64,000 nucleotides of DNA. It comes from Pseudomonas lutea (lineage in GTDB: Bacteria > Pseudomonadota > Gammaproteobacteria > Pseudomonadales > Pseudomonadaceae). A program made the translations under genes and the position numbers. Below the pieces are notes generated by a model. It worked only from the letters and a program-made list of their open reading frames with translations, was not told where the DNA came from and did no database searches. The DNA is taken from contig NZ_JRMB01000001.1 in NCBI RefSeq assembly GCF_000759445.1, positions 806,001-870,000 on the forward strand, written 5' to 3'. Shown one piece after another: positions 9,216 through 18,603 of this stretch (position 1 is the stretch's first letter; each line of letters opens with the position of its first letter).

Positions 9216-9554
9216 CTAATGCGCCAGCATGTTGTGATGGATGCTGCTCATGATCCAGATCGACAGGCCGACCAGCAGCACGATGATGATTGCCGAAAAC
9301 ACCAGAGCAACCATATTCCAGCGTTGTTCGGCAGCGGTGTCCAGGTGCAGGAAGTACTTCAGGTGAACGAAAATCTGCACCACTGCCATGACGATGATGA
9401 GCCATGCGGTCGCATTGCGCGGCAGCGAGGGGTACATCGTCATCGCAAACGGCACGATGGTCAGCACGACTGACATGATAAAGCCGTTGGTGTAGGAACG
9501 TTTGCTGCCGTGGCTGCTGCCGGCGGAGCTTTTCACAGGGCTTTGGGTATACAT
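9216..9554 (-). CDS. cyoD: Cytochrome bo3 ubiquinol oxidase subunit IV (CyoD)
   Basis: The 112-residue protein has three membrane helices (GFIMSVVLTIVPFAMTM, TAWLIIVMAVVQIFVHLKYF, NMVALVFSAIIIVLLVGLSI). HLKYFLHLD is the family's conserved turn after helix two. It is the last gene of cyoABCD and starts one base after the cyoC stop at ATG 9554. It assists assembly and stability of the proton-pumping bo3 quinol oxidase in the inner membrane. In many pseudomonads cyoE (haem O synthase) follows directly; here the next gene is a convergent GGCT-like gene, so cyoE is missing from this locus. Confidence 0.95.
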   Translation of the reverse strand: MYTQSPVKSSAGSSHGSKRSYTNGFIMSVVLTIVPFAMTMYPSLPRNATAWLIIVMAVVQIFVHLKYFLHLDTAAEQRWNMVALVFSAIIIVLLVGLSIWIMSSIHHNMLAH

Positions 9555-9555
9555 C

Positions 9556-10170
9556 TCAAACCACTCCCAGCAAGTAAACGACAGTGAAGACGCAGATCCA
9601 GACCACATCGAGGAAGTGCCAGAACAGGCTCAGGCAACTCAGGCGGGTAGCGGTCGTGGTGTTGATGCCCTTGCGCTTGACTTGCCACATCAGAATTGCC
9701 ATCCAGACCAGCCCGGTGGCGACGTGTGCGCCGTGAGTTCCGACCAGCGTGAAGAAGGCGGTCAGGAACCCGCTGCGGTCTGGCCCGTAGCCTTCCTGGA
9801 TCAGATGATGAAACTCATTGATCTCCATGCCGATGAAGCCCAGGCCGAGCAGAAACGTCAGCCCCAGCCAGCGGATCACGTAGGTGGGTTCGTCGCGATT
9901 CATCGCCAGCATGGCGTAGCCGTAGGTGATGCTGCTGAACAACAGCAACATGGTTTCGGTGAGCACATACGGCAGTTCGAAGATGTCGACGGTAGAGGGT
10001 CCGCCCGCAACGCTGTCGCGCAGCACCGCATAGCCTGCAAACAGCGTCGCAAACAGAATGCAGTCGGTCATCAGGTAGATCCAGAAACCGAAGACCGTCA
10101 ATGACCCCGCGTCCTCATGCCCATGCTCCTGGCTGTGGGCAATATCCGTATTCAGCACACTGTTTGACAT
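9556..10170 (-). CDS. cyoC: Cytochrome bo3 ubiquinol oxidase subunit III (CyoC)
   Basis: The 204-residue integral membrane protein has five hydrophobic helices, the usual number for CyoC (E. coli is about the same length). Typical segments are [34 protein letters not shown] and [14 protein letters not shown]. The start at 10170 follows the cyoB stop by two bases, with GGAGG lying inside the cyoB end, so the genes are translationally coupled. Subunit III stabilises the oxygen-reducing core and does not bind haem. Confidence 0.96.
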   Translation of the reverse strand: MSNSVLNTDIAHSQEHGHEDAGSLTVFGFWIYLMTDCILFATLFAGYAVLRDSVAGGPSTVDIFELPYVLTETMLLLFSSITYGYAMLAMNRDEPTYVIRWLGLTFLLGLGFIGMEINEFHHLIQEGYGPDRSGFLTAFFTLVGTHGAHVATGLVWMAILMWQVKRKGINTTTATRLSCLSLFWHFLDVVWICVFTVVYLLGVV

Positions 10171-10172
10171 GG

Positions 10173-12146
10173 TTAGGCCTCCGCCAGTTGTTTAAGTCTT
10201 GCCTGCTCGATGCGCGCCACTTCCTCCGCCGGGACGAAATAGTCGGTGTCCTCGTCCATGCTGCGCACCACCAGGGTCACGACCGTGGCGAGCAGGCTGA
10301 CAATCACCAGCCACCAGATATGCCAGACCAGGGCGAAACTGCAAATGAAGGCAAACACGCTCATGACCAGGCCCGCCGCCGTGTTGCGCGGCATGTGGAT
10401 CTGCCGGTAATCGGTGTGATTGAGGGTGCTGACGCCGCGCTCCTTGATCCCCCAGTAGGCGTCCAGATCATCCACCACCGGTTGCTCGGCGAAGTTGTAG
10501 AACGGCGGTGGCGAGGCGGTCGCCCATTCGAGCGTGCGGCCGTCCCATGGGTCGCCCGTCTTGTCGGCGTAGGCATGGCGGTTGCGCACGCTGATGAAGA
10601 TCTGCAGCGCCTGGCTGGCCACGCCGCACAGAATGACCCCGACGCCGATGACCTCAACGATCAGCCAGGGACGCCATTCCGGATTGTCGAAGTGATTCAG
10701 GCGGCGCGTCATGCCCATGAAGCCGAGCACATAGGACGGCATGAACGCCAGGTAGAAGCCCACCAGCCAGCACCAGAATGCAATGCGCCCAAGCTTGTCG
10801 TTGAGCCTGAAGCCGAACATTTTCGGGAACCAGTAAGTCAGCCCGGCCATGTAACCGAACACCGCACCGCCGATGATCACGTTGTGGAAGTGAGCGATCA
10901 GGAACAGGCTGTTGTGCAGCATGAAATCCGCGCCGGGCACCGCCAGCAAGACCCCGGTCATGCCGCCGATGCTGAAGGTCACGATAAAGCCCAGAGTCCA
11001 CAGCATCGGCGTTTCGAAGCGGATACGGCCTTTGTACATGGTGAACAGCCAGGTGAAGATCTTCACCCCCGTCGGCACTGCGATGATCATCGTCATGATC
11101 CCGAAGAACGCATTGACGTTGCCGCCTGCGCCCATGGTGAAGAAGTGGTGCAACCAGACGATGAACGACAGGATAGTGATCGCGATGGTCGCCCACACCA
11201 GGGAGACGTAACCAAACAGCCGTTTGCGGCTGAACGTGGCGGCGATCTCCGAAAAGATCCCGAACGCCGGCAAAATCAGGATGTACACCTCAGGGTGGCC
11301 CCAGGCCCAGATGAGGTTGACGTACATCATCGGGTTGCCACCGGCCTCGTTGGTGAACCAGTGCATGCCCAGATAGCGGTCAACCGTCAGCATGGCCAAC
11401 GTCGCGGTCAGGATGGGGAAAGCGGCGAGGATCAGCACCGAGGTGCACAGCGAGGTCCAGGTGAAGATCGGCATTTTGAACAGCGTCATGCCCTGGGTGC
11501 GCATCTTGAGGATGGTGACGAAGAAGTTCACGCCGGTGAGCAGCGTGCCGATCCCTGATATCTGCAGCGACCAGATGTAGTAATCCACGCCCACCCCGGG
11601 GCTGTAGCCCAACTCCGACAAGGGTGGATAGGCCACCCAGCCGGTGCGTGCGAACTCACCGATGCCCAGCGACACGTTGACCAGCATCGCACCGACCACG
11701 AACAGCCAGAAGCTCAGCGCGTTGAGGAAGGGGAAAGCCACGTCGCGCGCGCCGATCTGCAGCGGCACCACCACGTTCATCAGGCCGACCACAAAGGGCA
11801 TGGCCATGAAGAAAATCATGATCACGCCATGGGCGGTGAAGATCTGGTCGTAATGTTCGGGCGGCAAGTAGCCCGGGCTGCCGTCGGAGGCCAGCGCTTG
11901 CTGGGTGCGCATCATGATGGCGTCGGAGAAACCGCGCAGCAACATGACCAGCGCGACGATGATGTACATGCAGCCGATTTTCTTGTGGTCGACCGAGGTG
12001 AACCACTCGCGCCACAGGTAACCCCAGCTGCCCTTGAGGGTAATCCAGCCCACACCGCCAACGCCGATGATCATCACAATTGCCAGCGTGTACATCACGA
12101 TGGGCTCGCTGGTTGGGATCGCTTCCCAAGTCAATTTCCCGAACAT
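10173..12146 (-). CDS. cyoB: Cytochrome bo3 ubiquinol oxidase subunit I (CyoB)
   Basis: The 657-residue protein has about 15 membrane helices, which matches the family. It carries the haem-copper catalytic core: the CuB/tyrosine helix [15 protein letters not shown], the CuB histidine pair WLHHFF and the haem ligands in [11 protein letters not shown]. It reduces O2 to water with ubiquinol electrons and pumps protons. The start at 12146 is one base from the cyoA stop and has GGAGCG upstream. The length and motifs point to a bo3 quinol oxidase rather than a cytochrome c oxidase. Confidence 0.98.
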   Translation of the reverse strand: MFGKLTWEAIPTSEPIVMYTLAIVMIIGVGGVGWITLKGSWGYLWREWFTSVDHKKIGCMYIIVALVMLLRGFSDAIMMRTQQALASDGSPGYLPPEHYDQIFTAHGVIMIFFMAMPFVVGLMNVVVPLQIGARDVAFPFLNALSFWLFVVGAMLVNVSLGIGEFARTGWVAYPPLSELGYSPGVGVDYYIWSLQISGIGTLLTGVNFFVTILKMRTQGMTLFKMPIFTWTSLCTSVLILAAFPILTATLAMLTVDRYLGMHWFTNEAGGNPMMYVNLIWAWGHPEVYILILPAFGIFSEIAATFSRKRLFGYVSLVWATIAITILSFIVWLHHFFTMGAGGNVNAFFGIMTMIIAVPTGVKIFTWLFTMYKGRIRFETPMLWTLGFIVTFSIGGMTGVLLAVPGADFMLHNSLFLIAHFHNVIIGGAVFGYMAGLTYWFPKMFGFRLNDKLGRIAFWCWLVGFYLAFMPSYVLGFMGMTRRLNHFDNPEWRPWLIVEVIGVGVILCGVASQALQIFISVRNRHAYADKTGDPWDGRTLEWATASPPPFYNFAEQPVVDDLDAYWGIKERGVSTLNHTDYRQIHMPRNTAAGLVMSVFAFICSFALVWHIWWLVIVSLLATVVTLVVRSMDEDTDYFVPAEEVARIEQARLKQLAEA

Positions 12147-12147
12147 C

Positions 12148-13080
12148 TCAACGCTCCTTTGCCATCGTGTCTTCGGTTGTCATGGCGCCTGTCCCGGTGT
12201 CCGTCGGCTGAGCCTTGGCTTCACGGTTCTCTGCGGCTTTGCCCTTATTCATGCCTTCGTACTTGTCGACGATGGCCATGAACAGGCCCTGATCGACGTT
12301 CGAGTAGTACTCGATGCGATGGCCGATGGTGGGCTTGGCCAGCGTGTCATATGCGGTACGGTCCAGTTTCTGCGGCGAAGCTTTGACTTTGCTGACCCAC
12401 GCGTCGAAGTCGGCCCGAGTGGTGGACAGGGTGCTGAAGTGCATGTCGGAAAAGCCCTGGCCGTTGTAATTGGCCGCGATGCCGCGAAACTCGCCGGTCT
12501 CGTTGGCGATCAGGTGCAGCCGGGTCTGCATGCCGGCCATGGCATAAATCTGCCCGCCGAGCGCAGGAATGAAGAACGACGTCATCGCCGCATCGGAGGT
12601 GATGGTGAAACTGACAGGCGTGTGGACGGGCAATGCCAGTTCGTTGACCGTGGCGATGCCAAGGTCCGGGTAGATGAACAGCCATTTCCAGTCCGTGGCG
12701 ACCACTTGAACGTTCACCGGCGGCACATCGGAATCCAGGGGTCGGTAGGGATCCAGTGCGTGGGTTGTCACCCAGGTAACGATGCCCAGAATGATGATGA
12801 TCACCAGGGGCACGCCCCACACCACTGCTTCGATTTTGTGGGAACTGGCCCAGCGCGGTTTGTAATCGGCTGACTTGTTGGTCGCCCGATAGCGGTACGC
12901 GAACAGAAACATCATGACGATCACAGGGATGACCACCAGCAACATGAGCCCGGTGGCCAAAATGATCAGATTGCGTTCGTCAATCGCGACCTGGCCTTTC
13001 GGGTTGAAGACAATCAGGTTGCAGCCCGATAACAACAAGGCCGATAAGCCGATGCACAAACAGCGCCTCACAGTTCCCAT
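12148..13080 (-). CDS. cyoA: Cytochrome bo3 ubiquinol oxidase subunit II (CyoA), lipoprotein
   Basis: The 310-residue protein has a lipoprotein signal with lipobox LLSGC near residue 20, two membrane helices ([20 protein letters not shown] and [15 protein letters not shown]) and a periplasmic cupredoxin-like domain. The CuA ligand motif of cytochrome c oxidases (CxxxC...H..M) is absent, as expected for a quinol oxidase. ATG 13080 was chosen because AAGGAG precedes it; a TTG three codons upstream is less likely. It is the first gene of cyoABCD, about 95 bp downstream of the metallothionein gene on the same strand. Confidence 0.96.
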   Translation of the reverse strand: MGTVRRCLCIGLSALLLSGCNLIVFNPKGQVAIDERNLIILATGLMLLVVIPVIVMMFLFAYRYRATNKSADYKPRWASSHKIEAVVWGVPLVIIIILGIVTWVTTHALDPYRPLDSDVPPVNVQVVATDWKWLFIYPDLGIATVNELALPVHTPVSFTITSDAAMTSFFIPALGGQIYAMAGMQTRLHLIANETGEFRGIAANYNGQGFSDMHFSTLSTTRADFDAWVSKVKASPQKLDRTAYDTLAKPTIGHRIEYYSNVDQGLFMAIVDKYEGMNKGKAAENREAKAQPTDTGTGAMTTEDTMAKER

Positions 13081-13175
13081 AGCGCTCAACTCCTTGCGGT
13101 TAATCCAGCGACGCGCTGTTTCGGCGTCGCCCTTAGCGGTTTGAATGCAGCTTTACGTTTCGTGTACAGGGCGGG

Positions 13176-13436
13176 TTATGGAGAGATCGGGTCACTTGCC
13201 GGGAAAGTCTCTTCAACCGCTTCGTCAAGTTGCGGCTCGCTGACGCCGGTTTGTTGTTCCTGACTGACCTCTTCGCAATGACACGCCGCATCAGGGCAAG
13301 GAGCACCCGCCGGGTGTTGATCGGCGCAGGCGAGACTGCAATAAGCCTCGTCATTGCGGGTAAATTTACTTTCTGGTGCGGCATCGCATGTGCACTTGGG
13401 GCACGCGCATCTTTGAGAACCAACAGGCGAAACCAT
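13176..13436 (-). CDS. Bacterial metallothionein with acidic ETFPASDP tail
   Basis: The 86-residue protein contains the cysteine pattern CACPKCTC, then YCSLACADQH and CHCE. It has ten cysteines and one or more histidines, the zinc/cadmium cluster of SmtA/BmtA-type metallothioneins. ATG 13436 has GAGGGGGA upstream. The final ~15 residues, EAVEETFPASDP followed by ISP, are not part of the metal fold. The same 'ETFPASDP' peptide occurs alone in many small proteobacterial proteins of unknown role, so this looks like a fusion. It is read toward cyoA, so co-transcription with the oxidase is possible; no terminator is seen between them. Confidence 0.85.
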   Translation of the reverse strand: MVSPVGSQRCACPKCTCDAAPESKFTRNDEAYCSLACADQHPAGAPCPDAACHCEEVSQEQQTGVSEPQLDEAVEETFPASDPISP

Positions 13437-13699
13437 AGGGTCTGTCCCCCTCGGGTAAGTGGTGGAAGCAACTAACAAGATGCCGGGAATGTGTAACAGC
13501 AATTAACGGTTTGGAATGAGGCGCTGCATGATGGTTTAACAACACCAGTGAACGGGTGACGAACGGCATAACTAACGAAACGGTAAATATTCGGGCTGAC
13601 TGAACTTGGCCGTTTAAGCGACTGGCCGGAATCATTCTGCGGTGCTTTAGTCTGTTGAGTGAGTCGTTGCTTATTACCCTCTTTCCAAGGAGCAATTCC

Positions 13700-14011
13700 A
13701 TGTTCAATCGCGGTGATGCCTATAACCACTGGACCCGGTCCCAGACACCTGACGAGTGCTACAGCGAGGCGGCAGAAAACGGTTGCCAGATAGAAGTCCG
13801 TGCGCGCGAAGGGGTCAGCGGCGTCGAGGTCCTGGTGTGCGTGTACGCAGCGGACGGCGAGCGTGTTGTGGAACGTATGGAAACGTTGTCACAGGACGAG
13901 TGGACGGTAGAGGACGCTCTGCAACGCGGCCGGGATCAGGCCGAACGGATTGCCGGAGGCGAATCCGGGCGCTTGCCATGCGCTGATACAGGGCAGCGTC
14001 AGACCGAATAG
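13700..14011 (+). CDS. Small hypothetical protein, 103 aa
   Basis: The protein begins MFNRGDAYNHWTRSQTPDEC and is soluble and rich in acidic residues, with a beta segment (EVLVCVYAADGERVVERME) followed by a helix (VEDALQRGRDQAERIAGG). ATG 13700 has the ribosome site AAGGAG, which makes it credible. I recognise no family. It is a single gene between the divergent metallothionein and the OBAP lipoprotein. Confidence 0.65.
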   Translation: MFNRGDAYNHWTRSQTPDECYSEAAENGCQIEVRAREGVSGVEVLVCVYAADGERVVERMETLSQDEWTVEDALQRGRDQAERIAGGESGRLPCADTGQRQTE

Positions 14012-14503
14012 GGCTGTGAGAACGGGGAGGGCGCGACGCTCTCCTGGCAGGCCTGGTCGATCAGGCTTCCCGCTGTTGCAATGCCGGACTTTTTTAAATA
14101 GGCCAAAACTGGTGGCGTTTAGATATCAACTAACAGGCATCTCTCCGGCTAAAAATGGGCAACTAACGTTTTGGATGCTTTGTCAGTGATGCACATTACC
14201 TGCCCCCACTGGCCGTCAGCAGCCTTAGTCTAAATAACGGGACTCAATCATCCATCCATTCGAATACGTTGGCTCGCATGTTCAGGGCTTAGTTGTACTA
14301 ACCGTTTGAAGGGAGTTCCGGCCGTTCGTCCCTAAATTTCAAATATGTGATGAACATTCATATTTTGCTCACGGTCACTTTTAATACACGCAGCTCGGCG
14401 CGTGTGTGGAAGCGCTTACTTGAGATATCGGGTACCGCCCCAGTTTTGTACGCGGCACGAAGCCGCCCTTGAAAGATTAAGGCCTCAATGATGGAGACTT
14501 ACC
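14012..14503. other. Gene-free region upstream of the OBAP lipoprotein
   Basis: The 492 bp contain no credible gene. Around 14320-14400 the sequence is AT-rich, with an inverted repeat AAATATG/CATATTT (14341-14347 and 14359-14365). It may be the promoter or operator of the 14504 gene. The word AACTAAC occurs twice (around 14130 and 14160). Confidence 0.4.
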
Positions 14504-15358
14504 ATGCGGTTAGCGCCTGAACGCATGTTCCTTACCCGGTCGCAATGTCTGAGTCCCAGATTTGGAATATCGGTCATGTTGGCCTGTGTTGCACTCAGCG
14601 GCTGCGCGAGTGATGACACGCAATCCAATGTGCCCAGCCCGGGAAAACCCACCAGTGCCACCTTGGGCGTGCTGGACGCAGGTGCAGCTGTACTCCAGTC
14701 CAGGCCGCCCATTGACGCCTTGAACGCCTACCTGGACGGATTCCATTTCTACAACGGCCATCCGGACGTGCAAATGGAAGCGCATCACTACTGCTCCGTG
14801 CTCAGCGAGTCGTTTATTCAGTGCGTCATCTACGACGGCAACGTTAAGGACGCCAAGCTGATGGGCGTCGAATACATCATCAGCGCCGAGCTCTTTGCGC
14901 AGCTGCCGGCAGGTGAAAAGCGTCTTTGGCACAGCCATGCCCACGAAGTGAAATCAGGCCAGTTGGTGGCGCCGGGCATCCCCGACACCGCCGAGCATGC
15001 CTTGATGGCCAAGCTCGCCAACACCTACGGCAAGACCTGGCATACCTGGCACACCGACCAGGACAAGCAGCTGCCGCTCGGTGTCCCGCAGTTGATGATG
15101 GGCTTCACGGCTGACGGCCAGGCCGATCCCGCCATGGTCGAGCAACGTAATCGGCGCATGGGCATCAGCACTGAACAGACGCGCGCTAATCGCGCCGATA
15201 TCAAGGCCCAGCCGGTCCTTCAGGGCGCGGATGCCTGGCAGCATGGGGACGCCGTGCAGCTGGCGGACCCGACCGGCCGCGAACATATCATGCAACCGCA
15301 AAAGCACTCGCCTCCGGGCACCAACAGCCGATCTGCCGCCTCCCAGACCGACTCCTAG
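14504..15358 (+). CDS. OBAP-family (DUF1264) lipoprotein
   Basis: The 284-residue protein has a lipoprotein signal ending LSGC at about residue 35. The following residues ASDD do not start with the Asp inner-membrane retention signal, so outer-membrane sorting is likely. The body matches DUF1264, the family of plant oil-body-associated proteins: DGFHFYNGHPDVQMEAHHYC, FIQCVIYDG, MGVEYIISAELFAQLP and LWHSHAHEVKSGQLVAPG. Conserved His and Cys residues suggest metal binding, but no reaction is known. ATG 14504 has GGAGA upstream. The last ~60 residues are polar and probably disordered. Confidence 0.8.
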   Translation: MRLAPERMFLTRSQCLSPRFGISVMLACVALSGCASDDTQSNVPSPGKPTSATLGVLDAGAAVLQSRPPIDALNAYLDGFHFYNGHPDVQMEAHHYCSVLSESFIQCVIYDGNVKDAKLMGVEYIISAELFAQLPAGEKRLWHSHAHEVKSGQLVAPGIPDTAEHALMAKLANTYGKTWHTWHTDQDKQLPLGVPQLMMGFTADGQADPAMVEQRNRRMGISTEQTRANRADIKAQPVLQGADAWQHGDAVQLADPTGREHIMQPQKHSPPGTNSRSAASQTDS

Positions 15359-15445
15359 CGTTCAGGCGTCGCCGACCGGTGAGTGAGCCGTCCACCTTCT
15401 CTGGAAACCAACAATACGAATTGACCTGTGAATGAGATCGCGATC

Positions 15446-15670
15446 ATGCAACATACCCAACACTACCGGATCGAGTACCTGTTCCACGGCAAGCCTCGAT
15501 GGTTCTACGTGTGCGCAAAGCAGATGGACAATGCAGAAGCGTGGCACTGGGCAGCCGTCGACGCCGGCGTCGCCGACATACCCAAATACCGGTGTGACAG
15601 GACCATCAAGTTGTCAAAACCCAAGGCCGAGCGGCTGGGCATAGATGCGGTGGCCTGGAAGCCGGCGTAA
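15446..15670 (+). CDS. Small Pseudomonas protein (DUF6555-like)
   Basis: The 74-residue basic protein contains YRIEYLFHGKPRWFYVCAKQ and MDNAEAWHWAAVDAGVADIP, a pattern I associate with the Pseudomonas-restricted DUF6555 family. No function is known. The ATG at 15446 was preferred to the GTG at 15428; neither has a strong ribosome site, so the first six residues are uncertain. Confidence 0.6.
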   Translation: MQHTQHYRIEYLFHGKPRWFYVCAKQMDNAEAWHWAAVDAGVADIPKYRCDRTIKLSKPKAERLGIDAVAWKPA

Positions 15671-15749
15671 AGCGCCAGATCCCGTGAGTTGTTGAAAATG
15701 AGCCGGTGCCGCTGAATGAGGTAAATATTCAGTGGCACTGGCTCTCACC

Positions 15750-16055
15750 CAATTCCCGGCTGAAGCCGGTCCCACAGAACAGATTCCCGGCTGAAGCCGG
15801 TCCTACAGAACTACTTCCCGGCTGAAGCCGGTCCCACAGAACAGATTCCCGGCTAAAGCCGGTCCTACAGAAGCAATTCCCGGCTAAAGCCGGTCCTACA
15901 GAAGCAATTCCCGGCTGAAGCCGGTCCTACAGAAGCACTTCCCGGCTGAAGCCGGTCCTACAGAAGCACTTCTCGGCTAAAGCCGGTCCTACAGATTCGA
16001 TTCTCGGAGTCCAGAACGGAGCGCTGTCCCTGTGGGACCGGCTTCAGCCGGGAAG
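15750..16055. repeat. Eightfold 31-bp tandem array of REP halves plus one inverted copy
   Basis: Eight units with an exact 31-bp period run from 15750 to 15997. Each contains TTCCCGGCTGAAGCCGGTCC followed by TACAGAA-like sequence. One complete REP in the opposite direction lies at 16031-16055 (GTGGGACCGGCTTCAGCCGG). Variation is limited to G/A in the loop (CTGAAG or CTAAAG) and C/T in CCCACAG or CCTACAG. The segments between the conserved words are also repeated, which rules out CRISPR spacers. The array lies downstream of both the DUF6555-like gene and galE. Confidence 0.95.
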
Positions 16056-16095
16056 GGGCCATGTCTGACCCCCCACCTACGGCCCCGCCCAGACG

Positions 16096-17121
16096 TCAGC
16101 TCACCAGTGTCGTAGCCTCTTCCTGATGCAGATGGCATTCCCAGCGCCAGGCGTCGGCCAGCATGCGGTCCAGTGAACGCCGCGCGCTCCAGCCCAGTTC
16201 ATTGAGGGCCTTTTCCGGATTGGCCCAGCAGCGCGCAATATCCCCCGCGCGACGGCCCTCGAAAACCAGCGGCACCTGCACCCCCGACACCTTCTCGAAC
16301 GCCCGCACCACCTCCAGCACGGAATAACCCAGGCCCGTGCCCAGGTTCCATATCTGCACGCCACGCTGGGTGCGCAGTGCATCCAGCGCCTTCACATGCC
16401 CTTCGGCCAGGTCCACCACATGTATGTAATCGCGTACCCCGGTGCCGTCGGGCGTGTCGTAATCGCGGCCGAACACGCTGAGCGCTGGACGCTGCCCGCT
16501 GGCGACCTGCAACAAGTACGGCAGCAAATTGTTCGGTGTGCTGGTGGGCGCTTCCCCCAGCAAGCCGGACTTGTGCGCGCCGATCGGATTGAAATAACGC
16601 AGCAGCCCGACCGACCAGCGTTCATCCGAGCACACCATGCTCTGCATCACGTTCTCGGCCATCAACTTGGACTGACCGTAAGGGTTGGTCGGCTGCCCGG
16701 TGGCGCAGGTTTCGTCAATGGGCATCATGGCGCAATCCCCGTAAACCGTGGCTGACGAGCTGAAGAGCAGGTTGAACACCCCGGCATGGGCCATGGCCTG
16801 GCACAACGTCACCGTGCCGCCGACATTGGTGTCGTAGTAACGCAGAGGCTCGCGGACGCTTTCGCCGACCGCCTTCAGGCCCGCGCAGTGCACGACGGCG
16901 TCGATGGGGTAGTCGGCGAATACCGGGTCCAGCAAGCCGCGATTGCGCACATCGCCCTGGATGAACCCCGGGCGACGGCCACTCAGTGCAGCGATCCGGT
17001 CGAGGGTCGAGCGGTAACTGTTACAAAGGTTATCCAGGATCAGTACGTCATCGCCCTGTTGCATCAATTCCAGCGCTACGTGTGCGCCGATGTAGCCTGC
17101 ACCGCCCGTAATCAAAATCAT
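16096..17121 (-). CDS. galE: UDP-glucose 4-epimerase GalE
   Basis: The 341-residue protein has the extended SDR fold: an NAD-binding glycine motif at the N-terminus (ILITGGAGYIGAH), NVGGT, the catalytic serine motif SSSATVYG, YGQSK as the YxxxK pair, and the NPIGAH and VRDYIHVVDLAEGH sugar-binding regions. It interconverts UDP-glucose and UDP-galactose. It is divergent from an operon that contains UDP-galactopyranose mutase, whose substrate it makes, so a shared pathway is likely. The start at 17121 is preceded by GGGGG. Confidence 0.95.
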   Translation of the reverse strand: MILITGGAGYIGAHVALELMQQGDDVLILDNLCNSYRSTLDRIAALSGRRPGFIQGDVRNRGLLDPVFADYPIDAVVHCAGLKAVGESVREPLRYYDTNVGGTVTLCQAMAHAGVFNLLFSSSATVYGDCAMMPIDETCATGQPTNPYGQSKLMAENVMQSMVCSDERWSVGLLRYFNPIGAHKSGLLGEAPTSTPNNLLPYLLQVASGQRPALSVFGRDYDTPDGTGVRDYIHVVDLAEGHVKALDALRTQRGVQIWNLGTGLGYSVLEVVRAFEKVSGVQVPLVFEGRRAGDIARCWANPEKALNELGWSARRSLDRMLADAWRWECHLHQEEATTLVS

Positions 17122-17433
17122 CTGTAACCCCCGAACTGACCCCCGGCGACCTGTGGCCGGACCTCCCTTTATGGGCTTGCCGAGCTAAAGCCAGCTCGAG
17201 AAAACCCGTGTCTGTCAGGGTTATGGGGATGCAGATGACGGGGAGTTCCACCGTCTTGAACCACCGGTACGTGCTGTTCATCGGCAAAGCGTTTGCGCAG
17301 ATGAACGGGGCGGTCAGGGGCGACTTCCAACTGCATGAGTCGCGCAAACAGATCACTGACTGCCGCGCGCCCTTTCGACGTTGAAGCCAAGGAAGTGATG
17401 GCCCACAACAGCCCATCCCAGAAGGAAGACGCC
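17122..17433. promoter_or_regulatory. Divergent promoter region galE / galactofuranose operon
   Basis: The 312 bp separate the starts of galE and the glycosyltransferase gene and must hold both promoters. I could not assign -10/-35 boxes with confidence. An open frame on the minus strand (17169-17435) overlaps the glycosyltransferase start and lacks a ribosome site. Confidence 0.45.
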
Positions 17434-18603
17434 ATGAATCTTGCCGAACAACCTGACTCTTTATCCGCCGTCGCGATTGACCACCCACTCCACTCCCACC
17501 CGCAAACCCGTCCGACGCTGCTGTGCCTTTCGCACCTGCGCTGGGGGTTCGTGTACCAACGGCCTCAGCACGTGATGTCGCGCCTGGCGCAGGACTACGA
17601 CGTGATCTTCTTCGAGGAGCCGGTGTTTGACGACCACGCCACGCCGCATCTGGATCATTCGCAGCCGGCGCCGGGTATCGAAGTCGTGGTGCCGCGCCTT
17701 GCGCATGGCTTGAGCGAAGAGCAAGTGGCCGACGCGCAACGCGCATTGCTGGATGAGCTGCTGCAATCCCGGGGCGCGGGCGAGTTGCTGCTGTGGTACC
17801 TCACTCCCATGAGCCTGGCTTTCACCGATCACCTGAAGGGCGCGGTGACCATCTTTGACTGCATGGACGAACTGTCGGCCTTCCGGGGTGCGCCGCCGCG
17901 TCTGGTGGACATGGAGCGCCAGCTGATGACCCGCGCCGACGTGGTGTTCACCGGTGGCTACAGCCTGTGGGAAGCCAAACAGCGTCAGCATGACAATGCG
18001 CATCCGGTGCCGAGCAGCGTTGACATCGAACACTTCGCCGCTGCCCGCCAGGGCTTGCCGGAACCCGCTGACCAGGCGGCCATTGCGACTCCGCGGCTGG
18101 GATTCTTTGGCGTCATCGACGAGCGGTTCGACATTGATCTGGTGGCGCAACTCGCGGCCCAACGTCCGGACTGGCAAATCGTTCTGATCGGGCCGGTGGT
18201 CAAAATTGACCCGGCGACGCTGCCCAGGCTGCCCAATATTCATTACCTCGGGGGCAAGCGCTATGAAGAGCTCCCGGCGTATCTCGCTGGCTGGGACGTC
18301 GCGCTGATGCCGTTCGCAATCAACGAGTCCACGCGCTTTATCAGCCCGACCAAAACCCCGGAATACCTCGCCGGCGGTTGCCCCGTGGTGTCAACGCCGA
18401 TCCATGACGTCATCCGTGGTTACGGCCAGAGCGGCGCAGTCACCATCGCCGACACCGCCAGCGCGTTCGTCGCCGCCATAGAAGCCGCGCTGGGTCAGAA
18501 GGGCTCGGCGGATTTCCTGCGCAGCGCCGATGCCGCCCTTGATGGCATGTCGTGGGATAAAACCAGCCGTTTCATGAAGGAGCAGATCGAATGCCTAAGA
18601 TAA
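17434..18603 (+). CDS. Glycosyltransferase of the galactofuranose operon
   Basis: The 389-residue protein has a two-domain GT-B outline: an N-terminal Rossmann-like half (LLCLSHLRWGFVYQRPQHVM) and a C-terminal half with the donor-binding region (RFISPTKTPEYLAGGCPVVS), which matches the E-containing motif of GT4-like enzymes. The start at 17434 has GAAGGAAG upstream; longer in-frame starts do not. It overlaps glf by 13 bp. Because its neighbour makes UDP-galactofuranose, it may transfer Galf or build the acceptor, but the sugar cannot be read from sequence. It lacks membrane segments and a signal peptide, so it works in the cytoplasm. Confidence 0.85.
   Translation: MNLAEQPDSLSAVAIDHPLHSHPQTRPTLLCLSHLRWGFVYQRPQHVMSRLAQDYDVIFFEEPVFDDHATPHLDHSQPAPGIEVVVPRLAHGLSEEQVADAQRALLDELLQSRGAGELLLWYLTPMSLAFTDHLKGAVTIFDCMDELSAFRGAPPRLVDMERQLMTRADVVFTGGYSLWEAKQRQHDNAHPVPSSVDIEHFAAARQGLPEPADQAAIATPRLGFFGVIDERFDIDLVAQLAAQRPDWQIVLIGPVVKIDPATLPRLPNIHYLGGKRYEELPAYLAGWDVALMPFAINESTRFISPTKTPEYLAGGCPVVSTPIHDVIRGYGQSGAVTIADTASAFVAAIEAALGQKGSADFLRSADAALDGMSWDKTSRFMKEQIECLR

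Noticed and set aside
10101..11558. 485-codon plus-strand frame through cyoB and cyoC
   Set aside because: It is antisense to strongly conserved oxidase subunits and rich in His/Asp/Gln, as expected for the reverse of membrane-helix codons.
15750..15997. CRISPR array
   Set aside because: The would-be spacers are the same short sequence in every unit and the repeat is half of a known REP; no cas gene is present.
17169..17435. 88-codon minus-strand frame between galE and the glycosyltransferase
   Set aside because: It overlaps the glycosyltransferase start and upstream region, lacks a ribosome site, and its C-terminal half is a Pro/His/Arg-rich stretch typical of chance GC-rich frames. A small real protein cannot be fully excluded.
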